Assembly (NCBI GenBank): GCA_029168955.1
Contig: JAPDOI010000107.1
Location: forward strand, 1,488,001 to 1,552,000
DNA from: Aplectana chamaeleonis
Lineage: Eukaryota > Nematoda > Chromadorea > Rhabditida > Cosmocercidae
Length of the DNA: 64,000 bases
Reading direction: 5' to 3'
Below are positions 52,401 through 54,921 of the stretch, piece by piece (position 1 is the first letter of the stretch; the number at the start of each line of letters is the position of its first letter). A program made the translations under genes and the position numbers. The notes under the pieces were generated by a model. The model did no database searches and was not told the origin of the DNA. It saw only the letters and a program-made list of their open reading frames with translations.

Positions 52401-54593
52401 GGAAGTATACGACGTATTTTTCAGGCATTCTGTGAATGATGATAGCGTAGCCGGTTCAATTACCCAAGTTTGCGGTACATGGACCCCGCCCAGCATCTGG
52501 AGGTCCTGCCTATCCTGTGGTGACCCCAGTGGAGGCTGGGCGACCCGCCGCGGCGCGTGTCGGTTTGCGGACCGTGACGCGTGTCGGTGTGCCGACCGCG
52601 ACGCGTGTAGGTGTGCCGACCGCGACGCGTGTAGGTGTGCCAGCCGCGACTGTTGTCGGTGTAAAGTAGTTCTTAAGCTAGACGAAACAGTCCTGTAGGA
52701 TGCGAACTGCTGCCAAATAGGCCACTAAACGCGACTTATCGAATTGTCAACAGCGCGACAACAGGCGGACGACGCTGGGCAACGGGCAGGTCTCAGGCTG
52801 ACAATACGCGCGGTTTGACTTGTCAACAGAGAGCCGTTTATGAGATGAAAACTTATCAAACTATTGTCGACGCCCCTGTTTGCCTGAGTTGGCGTCTCCG
52901 GTGGAGTTTTCATAGTGTGCGCAATCGAGTGGGGCGCGTATTCCATGCTCTAAGCGTCACGTGTGTGACGCCTTGATGTTGACTTGCATGAATAGCGTCC
53001 AATAGCGATTGTCTACCTGCGAAAGTGAATTCATTTGGATAGTGTCAGTTAATTCCCCAGTATGCCGCTTTTTTGAGAGCGAAAAGTGGAAATCTTTGAT
53101 CCAGGGTGACGAGCAATTCGCACCCTTGATTTTTTCAGCAGTGCGGCAGGGTCGGGCTCAAGCTCTAAAGCCTGAGCAATGCTACGATCCTTCCATTTAA
53201 AGACCAGAAAAATCAAGAATTTTTAGGATATCTTCACCAAATTTTCGTTTTTGGACCAAAACTTTTGCGACCCCCCCCCACCCCGGTAGCGAAATTCCGC
53301 AGCCGCGCTTGACCCTGCAGTGCAGAATTAAAACGGAGGTAGGATTCCTTCTTTCTTGAGGTGAGGGTCAAGCAGACCGTTATCCCGGGCCTTGGCTACG
53401 TCCTCGAGGAAGTGTTTGGTGGTGATCGTAATGTTTCTCAACCGCAAAAGAGGCGGGGTAAACAGGGGAGGAGCGAATGTTCGTGACTGGACGAAACACG
53501 GCTAGCGTCCAATCACGCACTTTGCTCCTTCCTCGTTTCCTCGTTTGCAATTGGGAAACATTGCGGCCACGTTTCAATTTGCTTCATCAATTTTGGGACT
53601 GAAAAGGCTTTCTGCGGCTGATGTGGGGCAATTTGCATTGGGGCGCGGTTTCTTTCAAGTTCTGGAAACTCTGCAGAACAAAAAAAAGTAGAAAAACCTT
53701 CGAGCGCGGTGTTTTCGAGAATTTGTTTGACAACTCATAAAGAATAGAAGTAGGATGTCCAAATGGTAATTTCCGCCCTGGGATTTCTTCCCCAATAAAG
53801 ATCCCTGTTGTCCCGTTTGTGTAAAGGCACGGTGGGAGACGGGTTTTGGCATCGTCGAAACGTGTCTAGTACGGATCAATTAGTGAGTTTATCAGTTTTT
53901 TTTCACTGGGGGATTTAGGTATCAGTTTGCAGAGCATGTACCAGGACATCTTTTAGTTCTTTCGAAATTATGAAAATCGACAATTTAATTGGGGCTGAAT
54001 GTTTTCCAGTCTGTGACTGAGATAGTGGGTGAAAAGGCTGGATGAGCGGCCGGAACTCAATTGAAGATAAGTCCTGTGAGATAAGTTCGGCTGCAGCTGA
54101 AAAACGTGAGATTACTTCGTTGTGTTATTAGATGTTTCTCAAACAGGGTCCAGCTGGCCGCTGCGCCGAACCTCGCCGTAGCTACAGTTCACGGCAGCGG
54201 AAAAAGGCGGTTGTGCGGTTGCGTATTTCCGCTAAGTATACTGAACGTTGCGCAATAATCAGCGGCAAAGTTTTATTTTTTCTCGATTTTGAAGAAAAAC
54301 ACCGGAAACTTTGAGAAACGGCAATTTTTCCCCTCATCACACATTATCTATACACCTAAAGTCTTTGTTATATATACACGCAGGAATAACAAGAAAACAG
54401 AAATTTTTTTCTCAATGAAAATAGCAGAAAAATATTTTCTCTTTTTGCTGAATTTTTTATGCTTCCTAGAAGTTTTCAGTTATTCAACGAGCTGATTTCC
54501 TTGGATTCCACCCGGTCGAACTACTGGAAGCATCAGATAAGGGTGGCAGACAATTTGATGGAAAAACGGGCTTTCAAGACTGTGGCGAAATGA
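13327..54593 (+). CDS. FNTA: Farnesyltransferase/GGTase-I alpha subunit, nine exons
   Basis: Exons are 13327-13453, 14424-14538, 20390-20494, 26141-26257, 50897-51085, 51143-51205, 51262-51361, 51423-51503 and 54480-54593. They sum to 1008 coding bases plus a stop, 336 residues, with every splice phase consistent and GT-AG at every intron. The protein is the shared alpha subunit of farnesyltransferase and geranylgeranyltransferase I, cytosolic enzymes that prenylate CaaX cysteines. Five PFTA repeats are visible: NPANYTLW (res 74-81), PKNYQVWHHRR (110-120), KNYHAWQYR (147-155), RNNSAWNHRYF (189-199) and NNESVWNYLAG (229-239). K111 and Y113, and Y149, match the mammalian alpha Lys164, Tyr166 and Tyr200 that contact the farnesyl diphosphate (numbering from memory). 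The length is slightly below the human 379 because the N-terminus is shorter. INTS13 follows about 250 bp after the stop. Confidence 0.95.
13540..14165. repeat. Foldback element in FNTA intron 1
   Basis: A perfect 36-bp inverted repeat at 13589-13624 and 13837-13872 (CATGCCGATCATTTTTTCCG...), and ends GCAGCAGGGGGGGGG near 13543 and CCCCCCCCCCTGCTG near 14151. It probably is a non-autonomous DNA element. Confidence 0.6.
14424..14538 (+). CDS. FNTA: FNTA exon 2 (first PFTA repeat)
   Basis: The acceptor is TTTTTTTCAG and the donor is CTCTG|GTATGC. It encodes residues 44-80: RDAFAYLRAVL, then LLTEDCIQLNPANYTL. The Trp codon is split as TG|G. The match to the mammalian FRDVYDYFRAVL...LNAANYTVW segment is unmistakable. 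It lies in a reading frame with no long ORF, so a simple ORF scan misses it. Confidence 0.94.
14756..17458 (+). mobile_element. Mariner-like transposon 1, broken
   Basis: The 5' end CAGTTTGGTAGAAAAGTAC is matched by the inverse of the 3' end TACTTTTCAACCAACCTG; TA precedes the left end. Transposase traces are SVYLTMERTEYRIDKIL (14932), GPRTGRRK (15098-15121), a TKREITN helix, LLEHPPYSPHLAPS (15360-15400, the catalytic DD34D region) and, after a 1.8-kb insertion, DYYLFKNVKQFLRGKRFSS to GDYIE and stop at 17389. The middle of the transposase is deleted, so it is inactive. Confidence 0.85.
15408..17200. mobile_element. 1.8-kb element with ~480-bp inverted repeats (Mutator-like?)
   Basis: GAATAATGCTAACCAGACAC begins the left end and its inverse, GTGTCTGGTTAGCATTATTC, ends the right. 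Similarity between the inverted ends runs in to about 15890 and 16730. It splits the mariner reading frame between APS and DYYLF, leaving 9-bp copies GCGAGTACT (15399-15407) and GCGACTACT (17201-17209), one mismatch. Long TIRs plus 9-bp duplication suit Mutator-like elements; no transposase is seen. The interior 15885-16020 is the inverse of 58205-58355, and 16060-16600 resembles 60470-61170. Confidence 0.72.
17459..17512 (-). mobile_element. LINE-A/B/C 3'-end fragment
   Basis: Inverse of ...CAGTTCCTCAACCTATGACAGG...GGCTGCAGAAGAAGAAGA, the last ~50 bp of the LINE-A/B/C group. It abuts the mariner 3' end and has removed the expected TA. Confidence 0.65.
17632..19638 (+). mobile_element. CR1-like LINE, 5'-truncated, split by a LINE-C insertion
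   Basis: The reverse transcriptase begins at IFEKIIKK and continues SQHGSVKGRSVDTN, DVVFFDFSKAFDRVSHKKL, SGVPQGGVLSPVLFT, QFADDLKIY, WQLPLAPEKTKFL to AYKT (18430). It resumes after the insertion with FVRPIVESGTSVS and NYTRKLVIRYNG to about 19471. FADD replaces the usual YADD. The 3' tail is AATAAATAAATCAATCAATC at 19617-19636. Frameshifts and a stop near 19088 show it is inactive. Confidence 0.87.
18434..18999 (+). mobile_element. LINE-C 3' fragment inside the CR1-like element
   Basis: A 566-bp 5'-truncated copy: REHCQLQAQQFFIN, KPFADTPSKVNLQRWHDS, RLLREEHAQFVRCHLEKAA, CPDCGCLGHDTAHLFKCP, LWTNPLLVAQFLNL, stop at 18962, (GAA)n tail. It is flanked by ATAAAACGTT at 18424-18433 and 19000-19009. 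Removing it restores the CR1 frame AYKTFVRPIVE. Confidence 0.9.
19920..20275. repeat. Dispersed repeat, copy 1
   Basis: Shares order and sequence with 51905-52195: GGCGCTA...CTCCTCAG, CGCTCCGYCATGGGG, CATAATT, CTCTGCTA then TGATGGT, CGTGTACAG. It is noncoding, probably a DNA-element remnant, and ends 115 bp before FNTA exon 3. Confidence 0.6.
20390..20494 (+). CDS. FNTA: FNTA exon 3 (second PFTA repeat)
   Basis: The acceptor is CGATTTCAG and the donor is GTTTG|GTGAGC. It encodes residues 82-115: QFRRELLKKLQVDL, then a helix, then TPKNYQV. The Trp codon is again split TG|G. Its Lys and Tyr in PKNYQV are the diphosphate-contacting positions of the family. It lies between two retrotransposon-rich introns of 5,851 and 5,646 bp. 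Confidence 0.95.
20863..21419 (+). mobile_element. LINE-B 3' fragment with 11-bp target duplication
   Basis: Flanked by ACCACGCGAAA at 20852-20862 and 21420-21430. It codes for MYINVLRQPNHPSKRIM, FADAPRKVDVQRWADSN, GRRARWALASLRCGHS, CPNCGAPGHDTAHLFMCP, LWTNPVKAAQFLNL (stop 21383), then a (GAA)n tail. A one-base shift at about 21065 and loss of one knuckle Cys (CPNCG keeps its two) show limited decay. It lies in intron 3. Confidence 0.88.
21545..23400 (-). pseudogene. CR1-like reverse transcriptase and C-terminus
   Basis: Segments read TPDEVPPYFLRK, VPKRWKHAFVTSIPKK (23398-23207), then VDVVYFDFSKAFDKVPFKE, CGVPQGGVLPPILFLIYTS (23048-22750), a disrupted catalytic block, LPLSGPKTKLFHLGN (22240), and YKSYVRPILEYGTTVYSP to the end. 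The catalytic ADD motif falls in a frameshifted stretch near 22700 (reads near SFKMFADDIKIY in another frame). Confidence 0.83.
22272..22622 (+). mobile_element. 5'-truncated LINE 3' end inserted in the CR1-like element
   Basis: Opposite strand to its host. It reads RQHAFQLARRF, SFTFRVIPVWNKLPSEIVE, FKSRLSHFNL, the usual C-terminal WN-LP motif of CR1-type reverse transcriptases, and ends in an ATTGAATTGAATTA tail. The host frame resumes on both sides (NSIA and WKLPLSG). No clear target duplication is seen. Confidence 0.7.
23654..25030 (-). pseudogene. CR1-like endonuclease region, split
   Basis: The N-terminal part is at 25030-24852 (SVRCDRRDRRGGGVLIVL). After an insertion the rest is at 24377-23654 (VVYRTPSCDLKN, VICGDFNFPDIVWSN, PTRGCYILDLVLCSN, SPIGSGDHSSIFYDL), then a linker of basic helices. 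GDFN and SDH-type (here GSGDHSS) are the AP-endonuclease motifs. Confidence 0.85.
24380..24850 (-). mobile_element. Insertion in endonuclease region, with RT fragment
   Basis: Separates ISRGKS from VVYRTPS of the host endonuclease. About 24650-24835 read on the minus strand gives a short RT piece (DVIYIDFSRAFDRVSHAKLM, GVHPRIVTDLGSFKRIVEQ). The remaining 250 bp is unassigned, with a near-repeat GAGTATCT..CGRARAAAGT at 24529 and 24573. Confidence 0.6.
25186..25896 (-). pseudogene. CR1-like ORF1 with one premature stop
   Basis: Starts MVVSTRRSKRSVSTKH at 25896. After a Leu-rich stretch a TAG at about 25771 interrupts the frame. It then reads KLAEELGVVRHERDQLREE (coiled coil), IVLSGIPESDSDD, DKVMSVLGHLKVECSPLS, VYRLGRP, SRLMKVVLP, and a basic KRKRRKRDFLARKN tail. 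ESD...VYRLG...RLMKV is the RRM-like nucleic-acid-binding ORF1 type known from nematode CR1-like elements. Confidence 0.8.
26141..26257 (+). CDS. FNTA: FNTA exon 4 (third PFTA repeat)
   Basis: The acceptor is AGTCTTGCAG and the donor is TACAG|GTCATT. It encodes residues 117-154: HHRRAIVEMM, then ELSFTANVIEDETKNYHAWQY. The Arg codon is split AG|A. It sits about 250 bp beyond the 5' end of the minus-strand CR1-like ORF1 in intron 3, and is followed by the 24.6-kb intron 4. Confidence 0.95.
26833..28764. mobile_element. hAT-like non-autonomous element
   Basis: Left end CAGGGGTGTGCGGCAA; right end, inverted, CAAGGGTGTGGGCAATTGCC. Internal copies of TTTCGGCAAACGGCA...AAAAATGGCCGGCAAACGGCAA lie near both ends (26861, 28692). 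Flanking 8-mers are GTCGTGAG (26825) and GTCGTTAA (28765), six of eight identical. CAGRGGTG termini with 8-bp duplication are hAT features. No transposase frame is seen. It sits in intron 4. Confidence 0.6.
26994..27281. repeat. Foldback element inside the hAT-like element
   Basis: GCCTCAGGCAGTCCCTAAAA...CAAGGCCTGAACGGTTCGGC pairs with GCCGAGCCGTTCTGGCCTTG...GGGGCTGCCTGAGGC over about 85 bp. The sequences just outside (GGAGTTTCGAGATGCAA, ATTTAGCAGATTCTGAGT) recur at 40622-40700. Confidence 0.65.
28765..29274. other. Unassigned intron sequence
   Basis: No coding or named repeat is recognised; small inverted pieces lie near 28978-29025. It adjoins the 3' end of the nested RTE. Confidence 0.4.
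29401..29424 (-). mobile_element. 24-bp LINE-A 3'-end insertion in RTE
   Basis: Only the final 24 bases of LINE-A (inverse of CTTCTTCTTTGCAGCCACAG plus AGAG) lie between two perfect copies of CCGCTTGAGAT, at 29390-29400 and 29425-29435. Removal restores the RTE sequence across PSQA. Confidence 0.8.
29907..33343 (-). mobile_element. LINE-A copy 3, full length with inverted 5' segment
   Basis: Flanked by 9-bp AGAGTTTTT at 29898-29906 and 33344-33352. Bases 33148-29907 are LINE-A in minus orientation from TCSKKVNWNG through endonuclease, RT (LDLTKAFDSVN near 31260) and zinc knuckle to the (GAA)n tail. Bases 33149-33343 are the preceding 5' part in plus orientation, from the GCTGCCGAG 5' end to QKYQ. 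Total 3,437 bp, equal to copy 2 within a few bases. About 5 bp are lost at the inversion. This is the known twin-priming structure. Confidence 0.9.
34678..35047. repeat. Foldback element in CR1-like 3' region
   Basis: AGATTTGGCCATCACAAAAG...AATAAGTGAAAAAA at the left is inverse to TTATTTTCACTTTTTTGATG..CCAGATCTACC at the right. The loop is AT-rich with a GGCCGGCC at 34795. Confidence 0.65.
35931..37430. repeat. 21-bp minisatellite, about 1.5 kb
   Basis: About 70 units of 21 bp, in a few alternating types: GTGCAGGACGTCATAGAAAG, GTGCAGGACCCTAATCGGAG, GTGCAGGACCCCAGCGGAAG and GCAGGTCCTAAGTAGGAATG, each followed by T/GT. Because 21 is a multiple of 3, long frames stay open on both strands (plus heptads like SVQDVIE, minus heptads like SCTLSMT). 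Higher-order blocks of 4-5 units recur. A GT-rich microsatellite lies just before, at 35695-35730. Confidence 0.93.
37431..38908. other. Interior of the hAT-like element, unassigned
   Basis: AT-rich sequence with no recognised coding. It includes short ORFs (37744-38094 minus, 38483-38722 plus) with no family resemblance and a run ACTCAACTGAACTCAACTAA near 38733. Confidence 0.4.
38909..39338. repeat. Foldback element (430 bp)
   Basis: AACGTGGTTGAGATAACTAC...GAACACAGCGCCTACGCATT at the left pairs with AATGCGTAGGCGTTGTGTTC...GTATCTCAACCACGTTC at the right, including the GAGGAGGACGCAAAT blocks. Confidence 0.75.
39380..39835. repeat. 480-bp dispersed repeat, copy 1, with 24-bp minisatellite
   Basis: Matches 52457-52900: ACCCAAGT, CCCCGCCCAGCATCTGGA, CAGTGGAGG..TGGGCGACC, then 3-4 units of the 24-bp GCGACGCGTGTCGGTGTGCC+GACC (39495-39590), then AAAGTAGTTC, GACAACAGGCGGACG and a closing GTCGA.GCCCC.GTTTGCCTGAG. 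Confidence 0.75.
40305..42361. mobile_element. 2.06-kb element with ~280-bp inverted repeats (Mutator-like?)
   Basis: Flanked by 9-bp GTTAGTATC at 40296-40304 and 42362-42370. GAAAGTGATTAACCACCGGA at the left is inverse to the right end, and the arms continue to about 40590 and 42075 (for example ACTCTACTGACGAAACTCGG / CCGAGTTTCGTCAGTAGAGT). Long TIRs and 9-bp duplication fit the Mutator type. The interior has a repeat shared with 26960-27350 and an acidic ORF (41603-41797) of unknown origin, but no transposase. Confidence 0.75.
42633..43145. repeat. Direct duplication, two copies about 350 bp apart
   Basis: 42633-42800 and 42983-43145 are nearly identical, both starting CACCGGC.GTAATCGG and containing GACCTGAGACTCGGCCGACA and AAAATAAACACTGCAACA. 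Confidence 0.8.
43146..45394. other. Unassigned interior sequence
   Basis: Largest open frames are 43764-44081 plus (105 aa) and 44047-44277 minus, neither with family features. No exon of FNTA is missing, so none is expected here. Confidence 0.4.
45398..45872. mobile_element. Harbinger-like MITE, 475 bp
   Basis: Terminal inverted repeats AGCCTAGTTTTGACTG and CAGTCAAAACTAGGCT, 16 bp perfect, with TAA on both sides (45395-45397, 45873-45875). A 3-bp TWA target suits PIF/Harbinger. The inside is rich in ATCGCTGC and GCGATGGAGC inverted motifs. Confidence 0.78.
45929..47743 (-). pseudogene. RTE endonuclease and N-terminal RT segment
   Basis: Endonuclease (47743-47190): GEYAINCGNADDRRVGGCTI, AVRKDYNDMIEEF, RAHAPSETAEDNSKDAFYEE, VVVGIEANA, then frameshifts. 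Linker 47063-46632. RT 46695-45929: PPTEAEFLNCVRKMKNGKAG, GDDNITAEMLKALP, PLQLDFLDFEAAFNSPHRD, GIPEKYVRLI, TVEVKT with stop where VRQG should follow. Frameshifted several times. Confidence 0.85.
47744..48600 (-). mobile_element. LINE-C C-terminal fragment
   Basis: Minus-strand LDPVRKR..IRKPFADAQNTVDLQKWHDS (48500-48390), then after a MITE GHTQFVRG, PRVCKSESQLGRRAG, LRCGHS, and CPGCGTSGHNTVHLFNC (to 47750). It is cut before LWTNP, where RTE sequence begins. An open frame at 47430-47843 runs across this boundary by chance. Confidence 0.78.
48066..48363. mobile_element. MITE with GGGTTGAGCAGG ends, copy 1
   Basis: GGGTTGAGCAGG at the left is inverse to CCTGCTCAACCC at the right, inserted in LINE-C between QFVRG..LQLL and the upstream frame. 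It includes C-runs and TTTTTACGA.CCCCC motifs shared with 57315-57787 and 53148-53323. Confidence 0.75.
48601..49135 (+). mobile_element. Plus-strand LINE-C-like 3' fragment
   Basis: Reads RGTLAGLRCGHSSYLKAYVH, RIDDSVPDKCPDCHHTRDD and a frameshifted LWTSLLTFSPF, ending GCTGATAAGAAGA. It has the same C-terminal architecture as LINE-A/B/C. It is head-to-head with the previous fragment. Confidence 0.7.
49136..50690. other. Unassigned intron 4 sequence
   Basis: No coding recognised. It holds a 19-bp direct duplication CCAATGCAGGGTGTGCCCA at 49588 and 49607, a small inverted repeat GTCCGTTGT..ACAACGGAC at 49670-49730, and G- and T-runs. Confidence 0.4.
50699..50806 (+). other. Orphan exon-like open stretch
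   Basis: After CGTTCAG an open frame reads SHILEEALNEIASDCVRIN and SYELSHLAAITKFE up to GAG|GTGTTTG. It looks like an exon but FNTA exons 4 and 5 already join perfectly without it. It may be an alternative exon or part of an unrecognised element. No family match. Confidence 0.2.
50897..51085 (+). CDS. FNTA: FNTA exon 5 (fourth PFTA repeat)
   Basis: Two acceptors lie four bases apart (50896 and 50900). Only GTTTTTACAG ending at 50896 keeps the phase set by exon 4 and gives WQYR-QFIVRHF. It encodes residues 156-217, including EDARNNSAWNHRYFVL, which matches the mammalian EDVRNNSVWNQRYFV. It is spliced across 24,639 bp of transposon-filled intron. Confidence 0.94.
51143..51205 (+). CDS. FNTA: FNTA exon 6 (fifth PFTA repeat)
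   Basis: Small exon after a 57-bp intron (51086-51142). It encodes LTKRFIEKMPNNESVWNYLA, residues 219-238, matching the VPHNESAWNYLKG segment of the mammalian protein. The Gly codon is split GG|A. Confidence 0.95.
51262..51361 (+). CDS. FNTA: FNTA exon 7
   Basis: Follows a 56-bp intron. It encodes residues 240-272, starting LLMSSGISSRTDVVDFVED and ending RAPYL. The donor is ATTTG|GTGGGA. Reading on through the intron gives a longer ORF, but splicing to 51423 restores the conserved PYL-VSFLCDI junction (PYLIAFLVDI in mammals). Confidence 0.92.
51423..51503 (+). CDS. FNTA: FNTA exon 8
   Basis: Follows a 61-bp intron. It encodes residues 273-299, VSFLCDILLENIENDVD and then SYKTVKE, in phase 0 at both ends. 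The donor is GAG|GTTAGT. It corresponds to the C-terminal helical region of the family. Confidence 0.9.
51590..51770. mobile_element. Foldback MITE, copy 1
   Basis: GCAGTGATACTTTGCGTTC...TTGG at the left pairs with GAACGCAAAGTGTCATTGC at the right. The same family occurs at 58040-58185, with AGTGATACTTTGCGTTCC and TCGCAAAGTGTCACC. Confidence 0.7.
51905..52195. repeat. Dispersed repeat, copy 2
   Basis: Counterpart of 19920-20275 in the same orientation, with shared blocks CTCCTCAG, GAATGGCC, CGCTCCGTCATGGGG, TTATTAATCC, CTCTGCTA..ATGATGGT and CGTGTACAG. Confidence 0.6.
52457..52900. repeat. 480-bp dispersed repeat, copy 2, with 24-bp minisatellite
   Basis: Counterpart of 39380-39835. The minisatellite at 52552-52650 keeps an open frame with repeated octapeptide DACRCADR. 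Probably a DNA element; ends not defined. Confidence 0.72.
53148..53323. mobile_element. MITE related to 57315-57787
   Basis: Starts CAGGGTCGGGCTCAAGC and ends CGCGCTTGACCCTG, with GCTACGATCC, AAATTTTCGTTTTTGGACC and TTGCGACCCCCC in between, all shared with the copies at 57315 and 59120. Confidence 0.55.
54480..54593 (+). CDS. FNTA: FNTA exon 9 and stop
   Basis: The acceptor is AAGTTTTCAG, phase 0. It encodes 37 residues, starting LFNELISLDSTRSNYWKHQ, then TGA at 54591. The NYWKHQIR segment corresponds to the KEYWRYIGRSL C-terminus of mammalian FNTA. Support is weaker than for the inner exons because this region is divergent, but position, phase and the downstream poly(A) signal all agree. 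Confidence 0.85.
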   Translation, partial: LFNELISLDSTRSNYWKHQIRVADNLMEKRAFKTVAK

Positions 54594-54738
54594 ATTAATT
54601 CACTTGAGCAGAAAAATGCACTTCGCCCCGTGATTGTTGTTATTTTCTGCATGTATTTATGTGTAATTTGCAGGTGTTTACCCTCACCGGTACTTCATAC
54701 TTCTTGAAGATTTGCAAATTCCTTGTCTTCTTTCTCTG

Positions 54739-54744
54739 AATAAA
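54739..54744 (+). terminator. Poly(A) signal of FNTA (AATAAA)
   Basis: Canonical AATAAA 145 bp after the FNTA stop and 103 bp before the INTS13 ATG. That spacing is what is known for 3'-end formation inside nematode operons. Confidence 0.75.
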
Positions 54745-54810
54745 GTTCTTTGCCATTCGTGTTGTTCCAGTGGTTTGCCGGTTTCGGGCAGTGTCTATAT
54801 TGAAATCAAT

Positions 54811-54846
54811 GCAATTTTTTTTCCTGTATCTGATATTAGTTTTAGA
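54811..54846 (+). promoter_or_regulatory. U-rich intercistronic element and probable SL2-type acceptor
   Basis: A run TTTTTTTTCCTGTATC is followed by the acceptor TGATATTAGTTTTAG, which ends one base before the INTS13 ATG. It lies about 100 bp after the FNTA AATAAA. Trans-splicing here would also remove an upstream out-of-frame ATG at 54808-54810. The pattern matches C. elegans operon junctions; that it uses SL2 is inference. A second acceptor-like TTGTTCCAG lies at 54762-54770. Confidence 0.6.
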
Positions 54847-54921
54847 ATGGGTTTGGGACTCGACCACAAGGTGCTAGTTGTGCTCGATCACGGTCCTCGT
54901 TTTTCGAAGGCATCTGAAAAT
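54847..54921 (+). CDS. INTS13: INTS13 exon 1
   Basis: Encodes 25 residues beginning MGLGLDHKVLVVLDHGP; the donor is AAT|GTAAGT. The ATG is the first after the acceptor-like TTTTAG. HKVLVVLDHGPRFS is the first beta-strand region of the family. Confidence 0.9.

Larger units (their letters stand above)
51504..54479. other. FNTA intron 8 (2,976 bp)
   Basis: Contains a foldback MITE (51590-51770), the dispersed repeat (51905-52195), the 480-bp repeat (52457-52900) and a MITE fragment (53148-53323). 53330-54479 has no recognised element. No coding is seen. Confidence 0.7.
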
